DNA of 40,916 bases from Candidatus Agathobaculum pullicola (GTDB lineage: Bacteria > Bacillota > Clostridia > Oscillospirales > Butyricicoccaceae), in NCBI GenBank assembly GCA_019115085.1, contig DXEF01000013.1, positions 1-40,916 on the forward strand, given 5' to 3'. The position numbers and the translations under genes were made by a program. The notes below the pieces were generated by a model. That model made no database searches and had not been told where the DNA came from. It saw only the letters and a program-made list of their open reading frames with translations. This document shows positions 1-6,648 of the stretch, piece after piece (the first letter of the stretch is position 1; the number at the start of each line of letters is the position of its first letter).

Positions 1-1035
1 GTCTGCGCCGAGCGCCTTGGCCACGCCCACGGCCATCTGTTCGGCCACCTCGGGCGAAACCGCGCCGACCGTGTCGAGCGTTTGTTTCTGAACGCCCAAT
101 ACCTTCATTTTGACCTCGTTTGCATAGGAGCACACGCCGCCCAGATAGTAATCCGAGCATCCGGGTACATCGGTGATGCGCTTGGACAACAGGCCGCCCG
201 TGCAGCTCTCCGCCACAGCAAGGGTCATGCCGCGCGCGCGCAGCCCGTCGCCGACCACTTGTTCAAGCGAATCCACGTCCACGCCGTATACATCCTCGCC
301 AAGCAGGCCGCAGATTTTCTCGACCACCGGCGCAAGCAGCTTTTCGCACGCCTCGGGCGTGTCCGCCTTGGCGGTCACGCGCGCAAAGCACTCTGAGGTC
401 TTGGCGTAAGGCGCAATGGTCGGATTGGTGCTTTCTGCCATCATGTCGTGGAGAATGGTCTCCATATTGCTTTCTCCCAGACCAAAAATACGGATATTGC
501 GCGAAACGATGCAGCCGCCCGCGAGCTTATAGAGATACGGCATCGCGCATTGCTTCCACATCGGGTTGCACTCGCGCGGGGGGCCGGGCAGCATGATAAC
601 GTGCTTGCCGTAGGCCTCAAACGCGCAGCCGGGCGCGGTGCCCCACTCGTTTACGAACACCGTGCAGCCCTCGGGCAGCCACGCCTGCTTTTCGTTGTTT
701 GGGGTCATTTCGCGGCCGATGGTCTGGAAAAAGCCCTTGATGCGGTCGAGCGAGGGCTGATGCAGCGCCATTTTGCGACCGAATACGGTCGCCAGCGTCT
801 CCTTGGTCAGGTCGTCGAGCGTGGGGCCGAGGCCGCCGGTCGTGATGATGATATCCGCGCGGTCGCGCGCAGTCTCGATGACGTGGCGCAGGCGCGCCGG
901 ATTGTCGCCCACGACCGTCTGGTAAAACACATTGATGCCCAGCTCACGCAGGCCCTGCGAGATGACTTGCGCGTCCGTATTGACAATGTCGCCCAGCAGG
1001 ATTTCCGTGCCGACGGCAATGAGTTCTGCGTTCAT
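1..1035 (-). CDS. cinA: CinA-family protein (competence/damage-inducible), 3' end outside window
   Basis: 345 codons are visible from the ATG at 1035; the stop lies beyond the left edge. The N-terminal MoCF-binding-like domain (about residues 1-170) carries TTGGLGPTLDDLTKE near residue 65. The C-terminal CinA/PncC-type domain begins around residue 265 with the AESCTGG motif and continues to the edge. In characterised relatives the C-terminal domain deamidates nicotinamide mononucleotide and the N-terminal domain acts as an ADP-ribose pyrophosphatase in pyridine nucleotide salvage; the competence name is historical. AAGGAA lies 8 nt before the ATG. It is the last gene of a minus-strand run, 19 nt after thiI, so it is probably co-transcribed with the cysteine desulfurase and thiI. 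Confidence 0.93.
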   Translation of the reverse strand, partial: MNAELIAVGTEILLGDIVNTDAQVISQGLRELGINVFYQTVVGDNPARLRHVIETARDRADIIITTGGLGPTLDDLTKETLATVFGRKMALHQPSLDRIKGFFQTIGREMTPNNEKQAWLPEGCTVFVNEWGTAPGCAFEAYGKHVIMLPGPPRECNPMWKQCAMPYLYKLAGGCIVSRNIRIFGLGESNMETILHDMMAESTNPTIAPYAKTSECFARVTAKADTPEACEKLLAPVVEKICGLLGEDVYGVDVDSLEQVVGDGLRARGMTLAVAESCTGGLLSKRITDVPGCSDYYLGGVCSYANEVKMKVLGVQKQTLDTVGAVSPEVAEQMAVGVAKALGAD

Positions 1036-1054
1036 GAAAGTGTTTCCTTCTTTC

Positions 1055-2224
1055 TTATGGCAAATGGATGATTTCTATGCCTTCAACCGCCTCGTTCACA
1101 AGACTTTCTACATCCAGATGACTTTCGGCCTCGAGAATTTTTGGCATCTTGGGCTTGGTGTTCGGATGCTTGGGGGTGAACACGGTGCAGCAGTCCTCAT
1201 AGGGCAGGATAGAGGTTTCAAATGTGTCGATTTTGCGGGCGATGGTGACGATTTCCTCCTTGTCCATGCCGATGCACGGCCGGAAGATGGGCAGCTCGCA
1301 CACCGCGCCGGTCACGCCCATGGCGGGCATGGTCTGGCTGGCGACCTGACCGAGCGACTCACCGGTAATCAGCGCGCCGCAGCCGTATTCGACCGCGACC
1401 CGCTCGGCAATGCGCATCATAAAGCGCCGCATGATGAGCGTGAACAGTTCCTCGTGGCACTTCTCACGGATTTCCTCCTGAATTTTGGTGAACGGCACGA
1501 CCATGACGCTCATGCGACCGCACCATGCGGTCAGCTTGCGGCCCAGCTCGAGTACCTTCTCCTTGGCGCGTTCCGAGGTATAGGGATAGCTGAAAAAGTG
1601 TACGCCAACCAGCTCCAGACCGCGCTTTGCCATCATCCAGCCTGCAACCGGGCTGTCGATGCCGCCCGAGAGCAGCAGCGCCGCCCGACCGTTCGAGCCG
1701 ATGGGCATGCCGCCCGCGCCCGGTTCGGGGCCTGCGTGGACAAAGGCGTACTTTTCGCGGATTTCGACATGGACCGTTAGGTCCGGGCCGTGCATGTAGG
1801 GGCGCACGTCCGGGAAGCGGTCGGCCAGCTCGCCGCCGACGTGCTGGCTGATTTCAGTCGAGGTCCTCGGGAACTTTTTGTCCCCGCGCTTGGTCTCGAC
1901 CTTGAAGGTCTTTGCCTGCGCAAAGCGCGGCGCAAGATAGCGCTGCGCGGTGTCAATGACGCTTTCGAGCGTCTTTTCCGGGCAGACCGCCGCGCGCGAA
2001 ATGGTCGCAAAGCCAAATACATGGCGCGCGCAGTCCATGACCGCGTCTGCGTCCGCGTCCTCGGGTACTTCGACGTATACGACCGACTGGCGCATCGTGA
2101 TATTGCAGTCCGCCACGTGCTTCATGCGGCGGGACAGGTTTTTGAGCAGGCGGTCTTCAAAGGTTTTGCGGTTGAGTCCCTTCAGGACAATCTCTCCGCA
2201 TTTGAGCAGCAATACTTCTTTCAT
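1055..2224 (-). CDS. thiI: tRNA 4-thiouridine sulfurtransferase ThiI
   Basis: 389 aa. An N-terminal ferredoxin-like/THUMP region (about residues 1-165) binds tRNA. A PP-loop ATP pyrophosphatase domain follows, with SGGIDS at 186-191. The enzyme adenylates U8 of tRNA and inserts sulfur from a cysteine desulfurase persulfide; it can also feed thiamine thiazole synthesis. The length fits the short form without the C-terminal rhodanese domain found in E. coli, which is the usual form in Bacillus and Clostridia, where a dedicated desulfurase sits next door. That partner is present 21 nt upstream. The ATG at 2224 is preceded by an AAGGAGA-type site in the 21-nt gap. Confidence 0.96.
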   Translation of the reverse strand: MKEVLLLKCGEIVLKGLNRKTFEDRLLKNLSRRMKHVADCNITMRQSVVYVEVPEDADADAVMDCARHVFGFATISRAAVCPEKTLESVIDTAQRYLAPRFAQAKTFKVETKRGDKKFPRTSTEISQHVGGELADRFPDVRPYMHGPDLTVHVEIREKYAFVHAGPEPGAGGMPIGSNGRAALLLSGGIDSPVAGWMMAKRGLELVGVHFFSYPYTSERAKEKVLELGRKLTAWCGRMSVMVVPFTKIQEEIREKCHEELFTLIMRRFMMRIAERVAVEYGCGALITGESLGQVASQTMPAMGVTGAVCELPIFRPCIGMDKEEIVTIARKIDTFETSILPYEDCCTVFTPKHPNTKPKMPKILEAESHLDVESLVNEAVEGIEIIHLP

Positions 2225-2245
2225 AACGTCTCCTTTATAATAAGG

Positions 2246-3373
2246 TCATCGAACCAGCATTTTACGGCCTTTTTGCGCGGCGGCAAGAAAAGCGTCCACA
2301 TCTTCGGTGGTATTGGATGGGCAGAAGGACACGCGCAGCGCGCTGTCCGTGCGCGTTTTGGGCAGACCGAGCGCTTTCAAAACGCCGCTCTGCTTGCCCT
2401 TGGAGCAGGCCGAGCCACTCGAAACATAGACCTCGTCGCTCTCGAGCACGCGCAGCATGACCTCGCTTTTGCAGCCGGGCAGGGACAGATTGACCACATG
2501 CGGGATGTCGCCTACGCCGTTGAAGGCTGCCTCAGGCAAAAACGCCCCCACCTGCTGATGCAGGTAGTCCGCAAGGCTCTGCACATGCTGAAAATCCTCG
2601 TCAAAGTGCGCCATGCGGATTTCGCACGCCTTGGCGAACGCCGCGATGTTCGGCAGCGGCTCGGTGCCCGGGCGAATGCCTTTCTCCTGTCCGCCGCCGA
2701 ACATGAGGGGCGGCAGGCGCAGCCCCTTTTTGACATAGAGTGCGCCGATGCCCTTGGGCGCGCCGATTTTGTGGCCGGACACGCTCATCAAATCGCAGTT
2801 CCACTTCTTGGGTGTGAGTTTGATACGAGCCAGCCCCTGTACCGCGTCAATGTGGAACAGCGCGCGCGGCGCTTTGGCTTTGAGCAGTGCGCCGAGTTCG
2901 TCCACCGGCTGCACCGTGCCGATCTCGTTGTTGACCAGCTGGCAGGACAGCAGCACGGTATCTTCGGTCAGCGCATCCATAAGCGCCGCAGGCGTGATGT
3001 GCCCGGTCGCGTCCGGCGCAAGGAACACCACGTCAAAGCCTTCGGCGGCAAGCTGCTTGCAGGTGTTGAGCGTTGCCGCGTGCTCGATTTCGGTGGTGAT
3101 GATGCGCCCCTTCTGATGGCGGTTCAAGTGCGCGGCGCCGCGCAGGCTGATGTTGGTACTCTCCGTGCCGCAGGAAGTGAAATATGTCTCCTCCGGCAGG
3201 CAGCCGAGCGCGCAAGCCACCGTTTTCCGACTGTCCTCTAAAAGATGCGAGGCATCTATTCCCATTTTATGCAGGCTTGACGGGTTGCCAAAGCAGGTGC
3301 ACATGGCGTGCATGGCCGCCTCGGCCGCTTCGGGCAGCACTGCCGTCGTCGCCGCATTGTCCAGATAGTGCAT
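2246..3373 (-). CDS. Cysteine desulfurase (NifS/IscS family, ThiI partner)
   Basis: 375 aa from the ATG at 3373, chosen because GAAGGAGACG lies just upstream and homologs start at the MHYLDNAATT motif. An in-frame upstream extension to 3448 has no ribosome site. PLP-dependent enzyme converting cysteine to alanine plus an enzyme-bound persulfide. The PLP-lysine motif SGHKIGAPKG has Lys202, and the persulfide loop SSGSACSKGK has Cys323. The short direct Cys-loop is typical of group I-like, NifZ-type desulfurases located beside thiI in Firmicutes, which supply sulfur for 4-thiouridine. First gene of the desulfurase-thiI-cinA unit, divergent from purA. A promoter is proposed at 3406-3434. Confidence 0.94.
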   Translation of the reverse strand: MHYLDNAATTAVLPEAAEAAMHAMCTCFGNPSSLHKMGIDASHLLEDSRKTVACALGCLPEETYFTSCGTESTNISLRGAAHLNRHQKGRIITTEIEHAATLNTCKQLAAEGFDVVFLAPDATGHITPAALMDALTEDTVLLSCQLVNNEIGTVQPVDELGALLKAKAPRALFHIDAVQGLARIKLTPKKWNCDLMSVSGHKIGAPKGIGALYVKKGLRLPPLMFGGGQEKGIRPGTEPLPNIAAFAKACEIRMAHFDEDFQHVQSLADYLHQQVGAFLPEAAFNGVGDIPHVVNLSLPGCKSEVMLRVLESDEVYVSSGSACSKGKQSGVLKALGLPKTRTDSALRVSFCPSNTTEDVDAFLAAAQKGRKMLVR

Positions 3374-3405
3374 TTTTTCCGTCTCCTTCAATGCGTTACA
3401 CGGAT

Positions 3406-3434
3406 ATTTTACAACGGACGGGGGGCTTTTACAA
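3406..3434 (-). promoter_or_regulatory. Promoter of the desulfurase-thiI-cinA operon
   Basis: On the minus strand TTGTAA (3429-3434) and TAAAAT (3406-3411) are separated by exactly 17 nt, about 35 nt upstream of the desulfurase ATG. The -35 matches 4/6 and the -10 5/6 of the sigma-A consensus. It lies back to back with the purA promoter, 21 nt away. Confidence 0.5.
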
Positions 3435-3455
3435 GTCAAAAGACGCAAATCAGGA

Positions 3456-3484
3456 TTGAAAAGCGCGGCCTGCTATGCTATACT
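3456..3484 (+). promoter_or_regulatory. purA promoter (extended -10)
   Basis: TTGAAA (3456-3461), 17-nt spacer, TATACT (3479-3484), with TG at 3476-3477 forming an extended -10. The predicted start is about 45 nt before the purA ATG. No purine riboswitch fits in so short a leader. Confidence 0.75.
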
Positions 3485-3538
3485 TTAATTGTATGACATG
3501 CTGAAAGCGTGTCCGAGAGCAGAAAGGAAGGAAAACCT

Positions 3539-4822
3539 ATGCCAGGAAAGGTAATTCTCGGCGCTCAGTGGGGCGACGAAGGCAAGGGCAAGTTCATTGA
3601 TATTTTCGCGGGCAAGGCTGATTTGGTCGTCCGCAGTCAGGGCGGCAACAATGCCGGCCATACGGTCGTGGCAAACGGTGTCAAATACAAGCTGCAGCTC
3701 ATCCCCTCGGGCATCCTGTATCCGGACTGTACGAATGTGATAGGCCCGGGCGTGGTGGTCAATCCCAAGGCGGTATTGGGCGAAATCGACGGCCTGCACG
3801 AAAAGGGCGTTTCGACCGAAAAGCTGTTTATCGACGCGCGCTGCCACTGCATTCTGCCGTGGCATCTTGAGCTGGACGCGCTGAGCGAGGCGGAAAAGGC
3901 CAAGGAAGGCACGGCTATCGGTACAACCAAGAAGGGGATCGGCCCGACCTATATGGATAAATCCGAGCGCAGCGGTGTGCGCATGCACGATTTTGTCGAC
4001 GCCGAGCGCTTTGAAACCGTCATCCGCGAGGCGTGCGCGCACAAAAACCGCGTCATCACAGGCGTATATGGCGGCGAGGCCATCGACGCGGACACGGTCA
4101 TCGCGGAGTATCGGGAGTATGCCGAGCGGCTGCGTCCCTATGTGTGCGACACCTCTATCCTGACGTGGAATGCGGTCAAGGAGGGTAAGGAAGTCCTGTT
4201 CGAGGGCGCGCAGGGTACGCTGCTGGATCTGGATATGGGTACATATCCGTTCGTCACCTCCTCGCATCCGGTGGCGGGCGGCTGCTGCATCGGCTCGGGC
4301 GTCGGCCCGACGGCGGTGAGCAGCATTATGGGTATTTTCAAGTCCTACACCACCCGCGTGGGCGAAGGTCCGTTCCCGACCGAGCTGTTTGACGAGACGG
4401 GTGACTATATCCGTAATGCCGGCGGCGAGTTCGGCACGGTTACCGGCCGTCCGCGCCGCACCGGCTGGTTCGACGCGGTGGTGGCGCGCTATGCTGTGCG
4501 CGTCAACGGAATGACCGAGGTCGTTATCAATAAGATCGACCCGCTGCGCGGCCTGCCAAAACTCAAGGTCTGTGTGGGCTACAAGCTGAAAAACGGTCAG
4601 ACCGTTACCGAGTTCCCGGCAAACTTCATGGATCTGGTGGATTGTGAGCCGGTTTACGAAGAATTCCCCGGCTTTGACGAGGACATTACGGCCTGCCGTT
4701 CGTTTGATGAACTGCCGCAGACTGTGCAGGCGTACATCCGCGAGCTCGAGCGTATCATCGAGTGTCCGATCACCATGTTGGGCGTCGGCCCGGCGCGCGA
4801 CCAGGTGATGACCATTAAGTAA
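3539..4822 (+). CDS. purA: Adenylosuccinate synthetase
   Basis: 427 aa, the usual length. It catalyses the GTP-dependent first step from IMP to AMP in the cytoplasm. The N-terminal GTP/IMP loop GAQWGDEGKGK, followed by GGNNAGHT, is diagnostic, and the protein stays collinear with PurA to its C-terminus (GVGPARDQV). The start at the ATG at 3539 is preceded by AGAAAGGAAGG; an in-frame GTG at 3509 has no site and adds ten non-conserved residues. It is monocistronic: its own promoter lies upstream and a strong terminator follows directly. Confidence 0.98.
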   Translation: MPGKVILGAQWGDEGKGKFIDIFAGKADLVVRSQGGNNAGHTVVANGVKYKLQLIPSGILYPDCTNVIGPGVVVNPKAVLGEIDGLHEKGVSTEKLFIDARCHCILPWHLELDALSEAEKAKEGTAIGTTKKGIGPTYMDKSERSGVRMHDFVDAERFETVIREACAHKNRVITGVYGGEAIDADTVIAEYREYAERLRPYVCDTSILTWNAVKEGKEVLFEGAQGTLLDLDMGTYPFVTSSHPVAGGCCIGSGVGPTAVSSIMGIFKSYTTRVGEGPFPTELFDETGDYIRNAGGEFGTVTGRPRRTGWFDAVVARYAVRVNGMTEVVINKIDPLRGLPKLKVCVGYKLKNGQTVTEFPANFMDLVDCEPVYEEFPGFDEDITACRSFDELPQTVQAYIRELERIIECPITMLGVGPARDQVMTIK

Positions 4823-4828
4823 CGGAGA

Positions 4829-4868
4829 AAAGGGCGCAAAGCGACCGCTTTGCGCCCTTTGTTCTTTT
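4829..4868 (+). terminator. purA intrinsic terminator
   Basis: An 11-bp GC-rich stem, GGGCGCAAAGC (4832-4842) paired with GCTTTGCGCCC (4847-4857), is extended by three A-T pairs. The loop is GACC and a T-rich tail follows. It sits 7 nt after the purA stop. Confidence 0.9.
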
Positions 4869-4889
4869 GCTGGCAGAAAGGAGCACCCC

Positions 4890-5510
4890 ATGACGCTGAT
4901 GACCGAACGATTGACGCTGCGCCCCTTTCGGGAGGACGACGTAGAGGCGCTGTATGCCTATTCCAAGGATGAAGCTGTGGGCCGTAATGCAGGCTGGAAG
5001 CCACACGAAAGCCTGATGGAGTCGAATGATATCCTGCATCTGGTATTTTTGAACCAGTCGAGCGTCTGGGCAATCGAGCGACAGGAGGATCGCCGCCTGA
5101 TGGGGTCTATCGGACTGATTACCGATTCGACACGGCAATACGGCTCGTCGCGTTCACTCGGGTATTCGCTGGGCGTGGATTACTGGGGACGAGGCTACAT
5201 GACCGAGGCGGTGCGTGCGGCGGTGGGCTTCGGCTTTGGGAGGATGGGGCTAGATCTCATCAGCGCAACCTGCTATCCGGACAATCCCGCTTCGCGCCGC
5301 GTACTGGAGAAATGCGGGTTCCGATATGAGGGGACACTGCACCGCGCGGAGCTGCTGTACAACGGGCAGGTAAAGGATCATCTTTGCTTTTATCTGCCGC
5401 ATGAAATCGCGGAAAATCTGGACTGGTATGTAAAAAATAAATTTTTTCTTACATTTTCCTGTAGATTGCGCTATGATTATTTTATCAGAGAGCGGGAGGC
5501 GGCAGCGTGA
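4890..5510 (+). CDS. GNAT-family N-acetyltransferase (RimJ/RimL-like)
   Basis: 206 aa, ATG with GAAAGGAG 7 nt upstream. The opening MTERLTLRPFREDDVEALY is typical of RimJ/RimL-type GNATs. The acetyl-CoA region reads YSLGVDYWGRGYMTEAVRA near residue 95-115, followed by NPASRRVLEKCGFRYEG. These enzymes transfer acetyl from acetyl-CoA to a protein N-terminus or a small amine; the substrate here cannot be read. The last ~25 residues (after NLDWYVKN) are unlike the family and are encoded by AT-rich DNA that also contains the next gene's promoter. This tail may be a late stop rather than functional protein. Confidence 0.88.
   Translation: MTLMTERLTLRPFREDDVEALYAYSKDEAVGRNAGWKPHESLMESNDILHLVFLNQSSVWAIERQEDRRLMGSIGLITDSTRQYGSSRSLGYSLGVDYWGRGYMTEAVRAAVGFGFGRMGLDLISATCYPDNPASRRVLEKCGFRYEGTLHRAELLYNGQVKDHLCFYLPHEIAENLDWYVKNKFFLTFSCRLRYDYFIREREAAA
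5449..5477 (+). promoter_or_regulatory. Promoter of the CarD-type gene, inside the GNAT 3' end
   Basis: TTACAT (5449-5454), 17-nt spacer, TATGAT (5472-5477), about 80 nt before the CarD-like ATG. A hairpin GGCAGCGT-GAAA-ACGCTGCC (5501-5520) follows in the leader and spans the GNAT stop. It lacks a T tail, so it is not a clear terminator. Confidence 0.6.
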
Positions 5511-5555
5511 AAACGCTGCCCGCCGTCATATTTCGGCATAGTAAGGAGGAGTACC

Positions 5556-6053
5556 ATGTATCAAACGGGGGAATTTATCGTTTACGGAACCAGCGGTGCC
5601 TGCCGGGTGGAGGCGGTCGGTAAACCGCCCTTTGACGCGGAGGAGGGCAAGCTGTATTACACGCTCACACCCGTCTCCGGAACGGAAACCATCTATGTCC
5701 CGGTTGATTCATCGGTATTTACGCGGCCGGTCATCTCGCGCGCGCAGGCGGAGCAGCTGATCCGAACCATTCCGACCATCGAAGAGGACGGGTTTACCTC
5801 GCATAGTATGCGAATGGCCAGCGAGCACTATCAGGCGGTGCTGCAAAGCCATGACTGTCGGGAACTGGCGCAGCTGATTAAGACGGTTTATGCCAAGTCC
5901 CGCCGCAATGGACGCAGGGTCAGTCAGGTAGATCAGCGTTACCGCAAGCGCGCGGAGGATTTGCTGCACGGGGAGTTGGCGGTTGCGTTGGGTATTCCGC
6001 TGGGCGACGTGCAGCCGTATATTGTAAATGCCATTGCACAGTGCAAGAAATAA
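5556..6053 (+). CDS. CarD-family transcriptional regulator
   Basis: 165 aa, ATG 5556 with TAAGGAGGAG 5 nt upstream. The N-terminal ~65 residues match the CarD/TRCF RNA-polymerase-interacting domain (start MYQTGEFIVYGTSGACRVE, then YYTLTP, then TIYVPVD). A helical C-terminal domain (residues about 75-165) follows, as in Firmicutes CarD-like proteins. The family binds RNA polymerase beta and modulates open-complex stability at promoters. The gene has its own promoter and terminator, so it appears to be an independent unit. Its target genes cannot be inferred from this context. Confidence 0.88.
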   Translation: MYQTGEFIVYGTSGACRVEAVGKPPFDAEEGKLYYTLTPVSGTETIYVPVDSSVFTRPVISRAQAEQLIRTIPTIEEDGFTSHSMRMASEHYQAVLQSHDCRELAQLIKTVYAKSRRNGRRVSQVDQRYRKRAEDLLHGELAVALGIPLGDVQPYIVNAIAQCKK

Positions 6054-6070
6054 GAGAAAAAGCATAACAT

Positions 6071-6104
6071 AACAGGGGAGCGAACCATGTCCGCGCCCCT
6101 GTTT
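6071..6104 (+). terminator. Terminator between the CarD-type gene and the holin gene
   Basis: AACAGGGG (6071-6078) pairs with CCCCTGTT (6096-6103), with inner GCG/CGC pairing and a following T-run. It lies between convergent genes and is near-symmetrical, so it may serve both strands, with the better T-run on plus. Confidence 0.8.
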
Positions 6105-6112
6105 TGCTGTTT

Positions 6113-6382
6113 CTACAGCTCAAGCGGCTTTTCATACTGCCGCGCGCGGTCGGAATCGGTCAGACCGCTTGTGGTCGGGTCGTTGAGCGCATTCCAGACG
6201 TTGGATGCGACCAGAAATAAACAGTACGGGTTGGTCAGCGCCTTGCGGACGACATCCCATACTGCGCCCCAACTGGTCATATCCGCGGCGGTCAGACCGG
6301 CATAGGCCAGTACGGTAGCGCATACACCCAGTAAAAGCTGCACCCAGAACACCGGATTTTTGATGCGGACACGCAGATTCAT
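6113..6382 (-). CDS. Phage holin of the phi-LC3 type (solitary)
   Basis: 89 aa. The start at the ATG at 6382 follows AGGAGG with 10-nt spacing; an ATG at 6403 overlaps that Shine-Dalgarno sequence and is unlikely. One strong hydrophobic segment (about residues 10-32, PVFWVQLLLGVCATVLAYAG) and a second weaker one are followed by the family signature DPTTSGLTDSDRARQYEKP near the C-terminus. This matches phi-LC3/Phage_holin_1 proteins, which form membrane lesions that release endolysin. No endolysin, tail or other phage gene is adjacent. It is a lone, apparently intact gene on the strand opposite its neighbours; it could be domesticated or a prophage remnant. Confidence 0.87.
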   Translation of the reverse strand: MNLRVRIKNPVFWVQLLLGVCATVLAYAGLTAADMTSWGAVWDVVRKALTNPYCLFLVASNVWNALNDPTTSGLTDSDRARQYEKPLEL

Positions 6383-6403
6383 GGACGGAAAACCTCCTTT
6401 CAT

Positions 6404-6630
6404 TCACTCGGACCGCCGCCGACGGGACGGCCTCTCATAGAAACCGCGTGGGGCGCCGTTTTTTGACCGCAAATGGCCAAACGGCGCACCGGCGACTACT
6501 ATCATACTATGAAGGGATGGGTGCAAATGTCCGTGATGCGTTAGGACCGCATCATCAAGGAAACAGTTCGGAAAAGCCGTTTTTTGTTTACCTTGCGGAC
6601 AGTTCGTGCTATACTGTATAAAGAGTTTTT
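6404..6630. other. Intergenic region between holin and amylase
   Basis: About 225 bases with no convincing gene. It holds a long imperfect hairpin, GCGCCGTTT (6453-6461) with AAACGGCGC (6479-6487), which would lie in the holin leader if the minus strand is transcribed, and the amylase promoter at its right end. I could not find a good minus-strand promoter for the holin here. Confidence 0.6.
6587..6615 (+). promoter_or_regulatory. Promoter of the amylase gene (extended -10)
   Basis: TTTACC (6587-6592), 17-nt spacer, TATACT (6610-6615), with TG at 6607-6608. The predicted start near 6622 leaves only ~9 nt before the ATG at 6631 and ~27 nt before the TTG at 6649, which favours the TTG start. 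Confidence 0.7.
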
Positions 6631-6648
6631 ATGTTTGGGGGAAATTAT

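Noticed and set aside
1790-3241. Long plus-strand open frame opposite thiI and the desulfurase
   Set aside because: It lies antisense to two clear genes, is Arg/Ala/His-rich and has no motif or ribosome site; it is a by-product of high GC.
3485-3538. Purine riboswitch before purA
   Set aside because: The predicted leader is only ~45 nt and has no conserved purine aptamer core.
6071-6630. Prophage remnant around the holin
   Set aside because: No integrase, structural gene, att-like repeat or change of gene style is seen nearby.
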